Origin: an uncultured Acidimicrobiales bacterium | GTDB lineage: Bacteria > Actinomycetota > Acidimicrobiia > Acidimicrobiales > SZUA-35 | Assembly: GCA_938029215.1 (NCBI GenBank) | Contig: CALHFG010000044.1 | Span: 1 to 45,204 of the forward strand | Direction: 5' to 3' | DNA length: 45,204 nucleotides | Part shown: one piece after another, positions 16,480 through 24,121 of the stretch | Numbering within the stretch: the first letter of the stretch is position 1 | Layout of the letters: each line of letters begins with the position of its first letter | Notes under the pieces: generated by a model | Told to the model about the DNA's origin: nothing | Databases searched by the model: none | The model's input: the letters and a program-made list of their open reading frames with translations, nothing else | Made by a program: the position numbers and the translations under genes

Positions 16480-17556
16480 ATGGCCCAGATCATTGAAGTT
16501 CGTAAGACCGAGTTGCACGACGCTCGGGTGACGACGGTCGATTCGGCCCCGCTGGGAGAGCATCAAGTACGCCTCGCGGTGGCGTCTTTTGGCATGACCG
16601 CAAACAACATCACCTATGCCGTGTTCGGCGACATGATGTCTTACTGGAACTTCTTCCCCGCCCCCAGCGGCGCCGACTACGGCGTCGTGCCCGTATGGGG
16701 GTTCGCCGACGTCGTTGAAAGTCGAGCCGAAGGAATCTCTGAAGGTGAGCGGATCTACGGCTATTTGCCGATGGCAAACGAACTCGTTGTGACCGCCGAC
16801 AGAATCAAGCCCGGGTCCTTCACCGATGTGAGCGACCACCGATTGAAGCTGCCCTCCGCCTACAACAACTACGTACGTTGCGCCGCCGATCCCAGCTACG
16901 ACGAGGCTCGAGAAGATGCCACCATGCTGTTGCAGCCTCTGTTCTTTACGTCGTTCCTCATCGACGATTTCCTTGCTGACAACGACTTCTTTGGTGCAGC
17001 CCAGGTGGTGGCCACCAGCGCATCGTCCAAGACGGGGTTTGGTACCGCACACATGCTCGCAAAACGTGACGGAATCCGAGTGGTTGGTTTGACCTCGGGC
17101 CCAAACGTGGAGTTTGTGGAGGCTCTTGGCTGTTACGACGACATCTATACCTACGACAACATCGACCAGATTTCCGGTGGCCCAACCGCACTGATCGACT
17201 TCGCCGGGAATCAGAACGTCGTGATGGCCGTACATCAGCACTTCGCCGAGGACCTAAAGCACAGCGCAGTGATCGGTGGGACTCACTGGGATGCAGACCG
17301 CCCCGAACCGGCCCCGATGCCGGGCGCCAAGCCGGAGTTCTTCTTTGCCCCTACACGTATCGAGGTTCGGGCCAAGGATTGGGGCGTGGCCGAGATGCAG
17401 CGGCAACTGGGCGAGGCCTTTGGCGAGTTCGTGCCGTTCGCAGAGCAATTCCTTGCCGTCGAACACGTGGCCGGGCTCGAGAACGGGGTTGATGTCTACC
17501 TCAACGTGTTGGGCGGCAACGCCAGTGCGTCGGTGGCGCAGATTGTTACGCCCTGA
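16480..17556 (+). CDS. DUF2855 family protein
   Basis: 358 residues matching the DUF2855 family, an MDR-like fold that lacks the usual zinc and dinucleotide signatures. Visible landmarks are FGMTANNITYAVFGDMMSYW near the N-terminus, the GVVPVWGFADVVES strand and LFFTSFLIDDF, followed by VVATSASSKTGFGTAHMLAK, which takes the place of the Rossmann glycine motif. No activity is established for the family. It begins at an ATG 6 nt after TAGGGT. Its end overlaps the convergent class V PLP gene by 11 bp. The sequence is ordinary for the family and shows no truncation. Confidence 0.87.
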   Translation: MAQIIEVRKTELHDARVTTVDSAPLGEHQVRLAVASFGMTANNITYAVFGDMMSYWNFFPAPSGADYGVVPVWGFADVVESRAEGISEGERIYGYLPMANELVVTADRIKPGSFTDVSDHRLKLPSAYNNYVRCAADPSYDEAREDATMLLQPLFFTSFLIDDFLADNDFFGAAQVVATSASSKTGFGTAHMLAKRDGIRVVGLTSGPNVEFVEALGCYDDIYTYDNIDQISGGPTALIDFAGNQNVVMAVHQHFAEDLKHSAVIGGTHWDADRPEPAPMPGAKPEFFFAPTRIEVRAKDWGVAEMQRQLGEAFGEFVPFAEQFLAVEHVAGLENGVDVYLNVLGGNASASVAQIVTP

Positions 17557-18721
17557 CGATCTGCTGGACCGCGTCGGCCAGCTGGTCCAGTTCATCCTCG
17601 GTGTTGAAGTAATGCACGCCAGCACGGACGACGTTGTCGAGCCCTCGCAGCCCGAGATCTAGTTGAGCGTTGCTCTTGCCCGGAGCCCCCACGTTGATGC
17701 TTCGGGTCGAGAGGTTCTGCTGAATGGTCTCGGGCTTCATCGCAGACGAGGTGAACGTCACGATGCCGGACTGGTCGGTGCCTTCGTCGCAGATGGTGAT
17801 CGAAGGGATTGCGGCGAGACTGTCACGGAGCCTGGCCGACAACATCCCGATTCGATCCTGGATCCGTTCAAAGCCCAGTTCGAGGGCGTAGTTGGTGGCG
17901 ACCCCGAGAGCCACCTTGCCCGCGAAGTTCTGCTCGCCGAATTCGAATCGATGCGCTCCGGCGGCGTACTCGTAGCTATCGGGTCCCGTCCACGTTGCGC
18001 TGCGACCGTCAAGGAAAGGGGTCTGGCCCAGCCGGCCAATCGCCCCCGACCGGGCGTAGAGAATGCCGGTCCCTCGCATACCTCGCATGAACTTGCGACC
18101 GGTGTAGTTCAGGAAGTCGCATCCAAGTTCTTGAACATCTAGCGGCCGCTGGCCCGCAACCTGGCAGCTGTCAAGAAGAAAGAACGCTCCGAGGCGTTTG
18201 GCGGCGGCACCTACCGCAGCCGCATCCTGGACCGCCCCGTTGGCCATCGAGATGTGGGTCAGGCACACAAGCTTCACCGCACCATCGGCCATCTTGTCGA
18301 GTTCTTCCAAGTCGATGTTGCCGTGCTGATCGTTCGGGACGACGTCCACGACGATTCCGCGTTCGCGAGCTTGCATCAGCCCGTAGGCGTTGGCCTGAAA
18401 CTCGCTCCTGCCAATGAGCACCCGATCTCCGGGCTGGAGCGGGATCGATAGGAAGGCTCGCCACCAGCCATCGGACGCGCTCGCAGTGAACGCCACCTCG
18501 CTTTCGGCGCAGTTCAGGTATCGGGCGGTTGCTGAGTAGATAGCATTCAGCTCCGGCTGGTGGGCTCCCCATGCCTCGTATCCGCCCATGGAGGCTTCAG
18601 CCTTCAAGTAGTTGACGGCAGCCTCGAGGACCGGAGTCGGCGGCAACGACGAGCCGCAATTGTTGAGATGGTTGATGTATTCGGTTGCCGGTGTGTCGGC
18701 TCGCAAGCGCTCGATATCCAC
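17546..18721 (-). CDS. class V-fold PLP-dependent enzyme (cysteine desulfurase/epimerase-like)
   Basis: About 391 residues from a GTG at 18721 (VDIERLRADTPATEYINHLNN); the frame is open upstream but runs into the neighbouring gene with no homologous sequence. The fold-type I landmarks are AFTASASDGWWRAFLSI, HISMANGAVQDAAAVG, the cofactor Asp in FLLDSCQVAGQRPLD, and the PLP lysine in CDFLNYTGRKFMRGMRGTGILYAR. It resembles selenocysteine lyase / isopenicillin-epimerase-type enzymes rather than IscS, and lacks a mobile catalytic Cys loop I can identify. The substrate is unknown. It lies 62 bp after the SWEET-like gene and may be co-transcribed with it. Confidence 0.85.
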   Translation of the reverse strand: MDIERLRADTPATEYINHLNNCGSSLPPTPVLEAAVNYLKAEASMGGYEAWGAHQPELNAIYSATARYLNCAESEVAFTASASDGWWRAFLSIPLQPGDRVLIGRSEFQANAYGLMQARERGIVVDVVPNDQHGNIDLEELDKMADGAVKLVCLTHISMANGAVQDAAAVGAAAKRLGAFFLLDSCQVAGQRPLDVQELGCDFLNYTGRKFMRGMRGTGILYARSGAIGRLGQTPFLDGRSATWTGPDSYEYAAGAHRFEFGEQNFAGKVALGVATNYALELGFERIQDRIGMLSARLRDSLAAIPSITICDEGTDQSGIVTFTSSAMKPETIQQNLSTRSINVGAPGKSNAQLDLGLRGLDNVVRAGVHYFNTEDELDQLADAVQQIVRA

Positions 18722-18783
18722 CAGCTCATCATTGCATCGACCACATGACCGGCCGGCATCTTTGTTGTCTTGAGCACCGGCAG

Positions 18784-19395
18784 TTACAGAGCCAGGCGCG
18801 GTCGGGCCCGCGGGCGAACCGCGGCCAGGCGCACAAGAATCACACCAGACATGAACGCTCCACCGGCTCCACCGACGGTGAGGGCAGGGTCGCCGGAGTA
18901 CAGGCCATAGACGAGCCATACCAGCGCCTCGATGAACGCCATCGACCACGTGGCAGCAGACACACCAACTGGCTGCCGAGTGCGGAAGGCAGCGACGGCC
19001 GCAGGTGCGAACTGCACGCCGTACAGCAGCCCGATCACAAGCCCAGCAGCCTCGAGGCTCACAAGCACATAGGGGATCAGCGGGATCACGCCTATCCCCA
19101 GAAAACCGGTGAGGATAGGACGGGCCACGTGGAGACCATCGATGCGGGCGAGCTGCACCGCGATCGTGCCGTACAGAACGGTGCCGGCCACCGAGACCGG
19201 GACGATGCTAAAAGCGCCATCGGCTTGCAGGCCGTAGGTCACCCACCAAAGGTTCTGTGCAATTCCTACGCCGACACCGACGGCCGATACCCCAAGTGAC
19301 ACCCTGGTGCGTCGAAGTCTTGATACCTGAGGCACGATCATCCCCGCGCCCAGCACGTTGGCAACGACCACCAGAAAAGTAAGTAGGTATGTCAC
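18784..19395 (-). CDS. double PQ-loop, full-length SWEET-like transporter
   Basis: 203 residues, about seven transmembrane helices. Two PQ-loop-type modules are visible: VLGAGMIVPQVSRLRRTRVSLGVS near residue 15, and LLYGVQFAPAAVAAFRTRQPVGVS near residue 125, each followed by the characteristic Trp-rich helix (NLWWVTYGL and ALVWLVYGL). Bacterial sugar transporters of this family are usually single three-helix SemiSWEETs; this protein looks like a fused pair with a linker helix, as in eukaryotic SWEETs. Sugar transport is the family expectation, not shown. GTG start with GGAGGAGG 4 nt upstream. It is divergent from the CGNR regulator, which may control it. Confidence 0.82.
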   Translation of the reverse strand: MTYLLTFLVVVANVLGAGMIVPQVSRLRRTRVSLGVSAVGVGVGIAQNLWWVTYGLQADGAFSIVPVSVAGTVLYGTIAVQLARIDGLHVARPILTGFLGIGVIPLIPYVLVSLEAAGLVIGLLYGVQFAPAAVAAFRTRQPVGVSAATWSMAFIEALVWLVYGLYSGDPALTVGGAGGAFMSGVILVRLAAVRPRARPRLAL

Positions 19396-19412
19396 GGGGC
19401 CTCCTCCAGCCG

Positions 19413-19461
19413 GTGTAAGGGTCTAACCAATGTTAGCTCCTTTCGACCGCAAAGTGTAAGG
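19413..19461. promoter_or_regulatory. direct repeats GTGTAAGG-N3-TAA in the SWEET/CGNR divergent region
   Basis: GTGTAAGG at 19413-19420 and again at 19454-19461, each followed three bases later by TAA, 41 bp apart (about four helical turns). Between them lies a small inverted repeat CTAAC-CAAT-GTTAG (19423-19436). They lie upstream of both divergent genes and are candidate operators for the CGNR protein. No experimental motif is known to me. Confidence 0.45.
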
Positions 19462-19504
19462 ACTTAAATAAATTTTGCTACTTACCGTTTCGATCTCGGG
19501 TTGC

Positions 19505-19510
19505 TATGCT
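19505..19510 (+). promoter_or_regulatory. -10 hexamer TATGCT of the CGNR regulator gene
   Basis: TATGCT, spacer GATTCC, then GTG at 19517; a weak -35 TTACCG (19482-19487) lies 17 bp upstream. This sets the start at 19517 rather than the TTG at 19475. Confidence 0.55.
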
Positions 19511-19516
19511 GATTCC

Positions 19517-20074
19517 GTGCAGGTGGCTTCCGCTCAGCAGTCAGAGATTCAGATCACACTCGAGGTGCTTTTCGATCTCACCAACCTCTACGGCACCGGC
19601 GAGATTGACCTTCGGGGCAAGCTGGATAAAGCAGGGTTTCCGCGGGCCAAGAAGGCTTCGGCGGCATCGGTAGCACGACTTGGAGAACGTTTGGCCGGTT
19701 TGGCGACGCTCGTCCGAAGCTTGCCCGATCTCGAAGTGTCTGAGGCAAGCGAGCTCATCAACGAAGAGCTAACCGAGATCTCGATCGCTCCATCGGTCGT
19801 TGAACACGATGGAGTCGGGCCGCACCTGCATTGGACGCCAGCGACGGCCACCTTCGACGACCAGGTTCTCGCAGACATGTTGATGGCGGTTGCTCACGAG
19901 TTGTGCGACAACGGCACGATTCGATTTGGGCGGTGCGGTGCCGAGGATTGTCAGGACCTTTTCTACGATGGCACCCGCAATCGATCTCGCCGTTTTTGCG
20001 ATGACCCGCGATGTGCCAGCCGTACGCACACAGCCGACCATCGCGCTCGTCAGAAGCGATCTTCGAGCTCCTAG
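19517..20074 (+). CDS. CGNR zinc-finger / ABATE domain putative stress regulator
   Basis: 185 residues from the GTG at 19517 (VQVASAQQSEIQITLEVLFDLTN). The N-terminal part is an ABATE-like ligand-sensing domain. The C-terminal treble-clef finger reads CGAEDCQDLFYDGTRNRSR and then FCDDPRCASRTHTADHRARQ, the CGNR finger with CASR in place of the consensus CGNR. These proteins are thought to be DNA-binding regulators. The gene is divergent from the SWEET-like transporter and separated from it by direct repeats. The leaderless-type -10 at 19505 supports the start. Confidence 0.8.
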   Translation: MQVASAQQSEIQITLEVLFDLTNLYGTGEIDLRGKLDKAGFPRAKKASAASVARLGERLAGLATLVRSLPDLEVSEASELINEELTEISIAPSVVEHDGVGPHLHWTPATATFDDQVLADMLMAVAHELCDNGTIRFGRCGAEDCQDLFYDGTRNRSRRFCDDPRCASRTHTADHRARQKRSSSS

Positions 20075-20096
20075 GGACTCCGAAATACGAAGGGGG

Positions 20097-20102
20097 TAGG
20101 TT
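20097..20102 (+). promoter_or_regulatory. -10 hexamer TAGGTT of the 5'-3' exonuclease gene
   Basis: GGGGGTAGGTT, spacer GGAGCC, then GTG at 20109; the same arrangement as at 14102 and 29138. Confidence 0.55.
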
Positions 20103-20108
20103 GGAGCC

Positions 20109-20996
20109 GTGGGAATTGACGTGCACCTGATCGATGGGACCTATGAGCTGTTTCGTCAGTTCTTCGCCCCGGGCCGACCTTCCCGGGTTAATGGCAACGG
20201 CTTGGAAGTTGGTGCGGCGCGCGCGGTGGTAAGAAACCTGTTCACCATGCTGGAAGAGGGTGCCACTCATATCGGCGTGGCTACCGATCACGTCATCACC
20301 AGTTTCCGCAACGATCTGTACGACGGTTACAAAGACGGTTCAGAGATCGACCCCGACATTGCGGGCCAGTTTCTGCCGCTCGAACTCGGGATTGAAGCGG
20401 CCGGCTTTGCGCTGTTCCCGATGGTTGAGTACGAGGCCGACGATGGTATGGCGGCCGCTGCCGCCGTCGCCGCCGATGACCCGTCGGTTGATCGTGTGTT
20501 GCTGTGCACCGCCGACAAGGACCTGGCTCAGTCGGTTCGGCCGGGCAAGGTGCTTCAGCTGGACCGAAGGCGGAACAAACTGTTCGACGTGCCCGAAGTG
20601 ATCGAGAAGTTTGGCGTGCCGCCAGAGTCGATCGCTGACTGGTTGGCGCTCACCGGCGACGCAGCCGATGGGTTTCCCGGTCTCAAAGGTTGGGGGGCGA
20701 AGTCCTCGGCCACGGTGCTGGCCCACTACGGGTCGATCGAGAACATTCCGCTCCATCACGGGCAGTGGGAGGTGACAGTGCGAGGTGCGGCGAAGCTGGC
20801 CGAGACCCTGCGGGAAAATCTGGCAGACGCGATGCTATTCAAGAAGCTTGCAACGCTCGACGAGTCGGCTCCCACTATCGACTCGGTCGAGGAGCTGCGA
20901 TGGACTGGACCGACCGACGCAATTGCCGAGGCCGCTGACGTCCTGATGGCGCCCGACATCGTCACCCGAGCCGCGAAGCTCTCGTCGCGTCGCTGA
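20109..20996 (+). CDS. stand-alone 5'-3' exonuclease (FEN/PolA N-terminal type)
   Basis: 295 residues homologous to the 5' nuclease domain of DNA polymerase I. Metal-binding acidic residues occur in HLIDGTYELFR (near residue 8), the YEADDGMAAAAA helix (the ExDD cluster) and LLCTADKDLAQSV. The helix-hairpin-helix DNA-binding part is DWLALTGDAADGFPGLKGWGAKSSATVLAHYGS. It should cut 5' flaps in repair and replication. It has no polymerase domain attached. It lies within 10 kb of the AlkD-like, LigD-polymerase and LigC genes. GTG start, leaderless-type promoter. Confidence 0.9.
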   Translation: MGIDVHLIDGTYELFRQFFAPGRPSRVNGNGLEVGAARAVVRNLFTMLEEGATHIGVATDHVITSFRNDLYDGYKDGSEIDPDIAGQFLPLELGIEAAGFALFPMVEYEADDGMAAAAAVAADDPSVDRVLLCTADKDLAQSVRPGKVLQLDRRRNKLFDVPEVIEKFGVPPESIADWLALTGDAADGFPGLKGWGAKSSATVLAHYGSIENIPLHHGQWEVTVRGAAKLAETLRENLADAMLFKKLATLDESAPTIDSVEELRWTGPTDAIAEAADVLMAPDIVTRAAKLSSRR

Positions 20997-21048
20997 ACCG
21001 TGGTCAAGGGTCTGGAACAAACCCCGCTCTGGTGTGGTTGAAACGGGC

Positions 21049-21330
21049 ATGACTACCGCAACGTTCAATGGCGTCACCCTGGCCGAGTCCGACGAGACTG
21101 TCATCGTCGAGGGCAACCACTACTTTCCGTCGGCCAGTGTGAACTGGGACCACTTCTCAAAGACCGACCACAGCACCCGTTGTCCTTGGAAGGGCGACGC
21201 AACCTACTACGACGTCTCCGCCGATGGTGAGTCGAAATCCAACGTGGCCTGGCAGTATGAAGCGCCCTTCGAAAAGGCTGCTCACATCAAGGACTACGTA
21301 GCGTTCTATCCCGCAGTGACCGTCTCCTAG
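21049..21330 (+). CDS. DUF427 family protein
   Basis: 93 residues from the ATG at 21049 (MTTATFNGVTLAESDETVIVEGNHYFP). The DUF427 hallmarks are present: HSTRCPWKGDATYYDV and NVAWQYEAPFEKAAHIKDYVAFYP. It is a small beta-tent fold of unknown function, common and often duplicated in actinobacteria. The frame is open to a GTG at 21034, but the ATG matches the usual start. It is the last rightward gene before the convergent LigD-polymerase gene (19-bp gap). Confidence 0.88.
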   Translation: MTTATFNGVTLAESDETVIVEGNHYFPSASVNWDHFSKTDHSTRCPWKGDATYYDVSADGESKSNVAWQYEAPFEKAAHIKDYVAFYPAVTVS

Positions 21331-21349
21331 GTCACGCGACGGTCCAGAC

Positions 21350-22360
21350 CTAGCTCTTGGCCCGAGACGGGTTGACCCGACTGGGCTCGTTAGGCATCTT
21401 TGGATACACGGGCGGCCAGGGGGCATCCTCCAGGCCGTCGGCAAGATCTCGTCGGTACCACTCGAGCAGCGGCGTTATGTCCTGAGGAGCCTCGTACATT
21501 TCGGCCCAGGGGTTCCCATCGGTCGAGACACGTTCGGCCACGGTGGCGATCGTCAAATCATCCGGAACCACATCGGCAACCTCGTCCCATCGCAACGGTG
21601 TGCTCACCTGGGCGCCGACTCGTGAACGAACCGACCACGTGGCAAAGACTGTTTTGTGCGGAGCGTTCTGGTTGAAATCGATGAAGACTCGTTGGCCACG
21701 TTCTTCCTTCCACCATGCTGCCGTAATCGTTTCGGGGAAGCGGCGCTCCAGCTCTCGAGCGAGCGCCACCGCTGCCGCGCGTACGTCGTAGCTGTCCCAT
21801 CGGGGTTCGAGGTGCGCAAACAAGTGAAGGCCGCGACTGCCGCTGGTCTTTGGGAAGACGTCGATGCCCACCTCGGCCAAGACATCACGCACTTGGAACG
21901 CAACGGTCTTAATGTCGTCCAATGTGATCCCCTTGGAGGGGTCGAGGTCGACCCGAAGCTCGTCGGTGAACTGAGGGGTGGCCGCGGTGTGTGGCCATCC
22001 GTGGAATCCCAAGCAGCCCATGTTCACCGCCCACGCCACGTGGGCGATATCAGCCGCCACCATCGCGTTTGACGTCGTGCCATTGGGCGTGGCGACAACT
22101 GCAGTTTCGAGCCAGTCGGGAGCACCTTTGGGTACTCGCTTCTGAAAGAACGACTTGCCGCTGGCCCCGTCGGGGAACCGCTGCATGAGGATCGGTCGCC
22201 CACCGATGGCTTGCATCAGCGGGCCCTCGATCGATCGGTAGAACTCGATCAGGTCCAGCTTGGTTTCGCCTCGTTTGCTGAAGAACTCTTTGTTCGGGCT
22301 GGAGATAATCACGTCTCGGCCTGCGAGCTCGAGCGTGATCTTTTCGGACTTGGAAGCCAT
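21350..22360 (-). CDS. stand-alone LigD-type polymerase/primase domain protein
   Basis: 336 residues matching the polymerase domain (PolDom, archaeo-eukaryotic primase fold) of bacterial DNA ligase D. Landmarks: ISSPNKEFFSKRGETKLDLIEFY, ELRVDLDPSKG with the metal-binding DxD, FPKTSGSRGLHLF and FIDFNQNAPHKTV. The nuclease and ligase modules of full LigD are missing, as in the mycobacterial PolD/Prim-PolC proteins. It adds ribonucleotides or deoxynucleotides to gaps and ends during repair. It begins 2 nt after the TetR stop, so the pair is a leftward operon under TetR control. The ligase partner may be the LigC gene 1.8 kb away; no Ku gene is in the window. Confidence 0.9.
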   Translation of the reverse strand: MASKSEKITLELAGRDVIISSPNKEFFSKRGETKLDLIEFYRSIEGPLMQAIGGRPILMQRFPDGASGKSFFQKRVPKGAPDWLETAVVATPNGTTSNAMVAADIAHVAWAVNMGCLGFHGWPHTAATPQFTDELRVDLDPSKGITLDDIKTVAFQVRDVLAEVGIDVFPKTSGSRGLHLFAHLEPRWDSYDVRAAAVALARELERRFPETITAAWWKEERGQRVFIDFNQNAPHKTVFATWSVRSRVGAQVSTPLRWDEVADVVPDDLTIATVAERVSTDGNPWAEMYEAPQDITPLLEWYRRDLADGLEDAPWPPVYPKMPNEPSRVNPSRAKS

Positions 22361-22362
22361 CG

Positions 22363-23049
22363 CTATTGCACCACCCGATCCGCCAGCTCACCCATTGCAT
22401 GGTCGAACAAGACCGCGGGATCGGAGATGGCATTTTCGAAGTGTCCGAACATCTCGAGTGAGATCAGGCCCATGATCTCTCCCCAGGCCTGAACTCCCCG
22501 GGCCAGAGCCACCGGCGTGATCGAATGACCGGTGAAATCCATGAGGCCAGCCATCGCCTGGTCGAGCTTCTTCGACTTTCCGCCTTTGGGCTTGGCATCG
22601 ACCAGGATCGTCATGAGGCACACGGGAACCCGCACCGCCGGATCAATGGTGTCCTGCGGGGCCTTGTAGCCCGGGATGGGCGATCCGTAGATGAGCGCGT
22701 ACTGATGGGGGCTGTCGAGTGCGAACTGCCGAATCGCTTTGGCCACTCCTAAGAACCGATCGTGATAGTTGGTTGGCGCACACGCGGCGTCGGCCGCCTC
22801 GACTCGGTCTCCCACGTCGTTGTAGGCATCGATGATCAATGCGGTGAAGAGCTCATCGCGGCTGGGAAAGTAGCGATAGATGGCCGACGACGCCATTCCC
22901 ATTTCTCGAGCGATGGCTCGTAAGGAAAGCGACGTTGCACCCTCGGCTTCCAGCTGACGGGTGGCGGCAGCCTTGATTTCGGCGGTGAGTTCAGCTCGAA
23001 CGCGGGCGCGGTATCCCTGGGCCGGCTTCGTAACGGTGGACTCGGGCAT
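22363..23049 (-). CDS. TetR/AcrR family regulator
   Basis: 228 residues from the ATG at 23049 (MPESTVTKPAQGYRARVRAEL). The N-terminal HTH reads TSLSLRAIAREMGMASSAIYRYFPSRDELFTALI. The C-terminal ligand domain contains FALDSPHQYALIYGSPIPGYKAPQDT, typical of the WHG-type TetR subgroup. A TAGAGT hexamer 7 nt upstream suggests a leaderless message. Two copies of AGAGCA-N-TGCTCT lie in the 142-bp divergent region, one over the epimerase promoter's -35 and one at its start point, and are its probable operators. It would thus repress the epimerase gene, and itself with the polymerase-domain gene. The inducer is unknown. Confidence 0.88.
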   Translation of the reverse strand: MPESTVTKPAQGYRARVRAELTAEIKAAATRQLEAEGATSLSLRAIAREMGMASSAIYRYFPSRDELFTALIIDAYNDVGDRVEAADAACAPTNYHDRFLGVAKAIRQFALDSPHQYALIYGSPIPGYKAPQDTIDPAVRVPVCLMTILVDAKPKGGKSKKLDQAMAGLMDFTGHSITPVALARGVQAWGEIMGLISLEMFGHFENAISDPAVLFDHAMGELADRVVQ

Positions 23050-23056
23050 GCGATTC

Positions 23057-23062
23057 ACTCTA
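23057..23062 (-). promoter_or_regulatory. -10 hexamer TAGAGT of the tetR gene
   Basis: TAGAGT on the minus strand with 7 nt to the ATG at 23049. Confidence 0.45.
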
Positions 23063-23093
23063 CCGCAGGAACTTTGAGCGGTAAACACAAAAG

Positions 23094-23158
23094 AGAGCAG
23101 TGCTCTTGACAATGGTGGACGGCCGGGGCATAGTTTGGAAAGAGAGAGCAGTGCTCTC
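23094..23158 (+). promoter_or_regulatory. epimerase promoter with two TetR-type operators
   Basis: Operator 1 is AGAGCA-G-TGCTCT (23094-23106); operator 2 is GAGAGCA-G-TGCTCTC (23144-23158). The 13-bp cores are identical and 51 bp apart, close to five helical turns. A promoter TTGACA (23106-23111), 17-bp spacer, CATAGT (23129-23134) lies between, so operator 1 touches the -35 and operator 2 covers the expected start point. GAGGAG before the ATG at 23192 is the ribosome binding site. Confidence 0.75.
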
Positions 23159-23191
23159 GTAACGAACTAATAGTCACGAGGAGTGATTCGA

Positions 23192-24121
23192 ATGAAGAAC
23201 ATGCATGTAGTCATCGGCGCAGGAGCCACCGGCACCGCCACCGCTTTGCAGCTCGCAGAAGCGGGTGAGTCGGTTCGCGTACTTACCCGATCTGGCGGAG
23301 GTCCGGTACATCGTCTCGTCGAGTTGGTTGCTGCCGACGCAACCAACCAGGCAACGCTCCAGGCGTTAACCGCCGACGCCAAGGTCATCTACAACTGTGC
23401 CAACCCTCCGTACAACCAGTGGGCTACGGATTGGCCCCCGCTGGCGGCATCCATTCTTGCGGCGGCCGAGACCAGTGGTGCCGTTCTTGTGACGCTGAGC
23501 AACCTCTATGCCTACCCAAAGGGTTCAAGTCCAATGGCTGCCACCGACGCGCTGGCGGCGCCAAGCAGCAAGGGAGCGATTCGGCAGCAGATGTGGGAAG
23601 AGGCCCTTCACGCACACAACGAGGGTCGAGTTCGCGCCACCGAAGCCCGGGCATCAGATTTCATCGGACCCGGCGTTGGAGCATCGGGTCATATGGGCGA
23701 CCGGGTGGTGCCTAATGTTCTGAAAGGAAAGGGCGTGTCGCTTCTTGGCCGCACCGACCGTGCACATAGCTGGACTGCCATCGACGATGTCGCCCGTACG
23801 CTCATTGCGCTGGGCGCCGACGAGCGAGCGTGGGGCCGCGCATGGCACGTCCCCACGACGTCGCCTAGAACCCAAGAAGAACTGGTTGGTGAGATGGCAA
23901 GGCTGGCCGGAGTCGACCCGGTGCCGGTTCGCACGATTCCGAACGCGATCGTGCGAATGATCGGTGTCTTCGTCCCGATGCTGCGTGAGCTGCGGGAGGT
24001 CCTCTACCAGTTTGAAGAAGAGTTTGTGATCGACTCGGCCGAGACGACCGACACGTTCGGCCTGGCGCCGACTCCGCTAGAGGTCACCCTGAAGTCGACG
24101 CTCGAGCACTACCGCACCTAG
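23192..24121 (+). CDS. NAD(P)-dependent epimerase/dehydratase (extended SDR-like)
   Basis: 309 residues from the ATG at 23192, with GAGGAG 8 nt upstream. The Rossmann motif is VVIGAGATGTATALQLAEAG at the N-terminus. The protein is an atypical extended short-chain dehydrogenase: VTLSNLYAYPKGSS occupies the catalytic Ser/Tyr strand region, and ARASDFIGPGVG follows. It resembles NAD-dependent epimerase/dehydratase family proteins often induced with TetR regulators. The substrate is unknown. It has a conventional promoter with two operator copies and is divergent from tetR. Its TAG overlaps the ligC stop in CTAG (24118-24121). Confidence 0.85.
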   Translation: MKNMHVVIGAGATGTATALQLAEAGESVRVLTRSGGGPVHRLVELVAADATNQATLQALTADAKVIYNCANPPYNQWATDWPPLAASILAAAETSGAVLVTLSNLYAYPKGSSPMAATDALAAPSSKGAIRQQMWEEALHAHNEGRVRATEARASDFIGPGVGASGHMGDRVVPNVLKGKGVSLLGRTDRAHSWTAIDDVARTLIALGADERAWGRAWHVPTTSPRTQEELVGEMARLAGVDPVPVRTIPNAIVRMIGVFVPMLRELREVLYQFEEEFVIDSAETTDTFGLAPTPLEVTLKSTLEHYRT

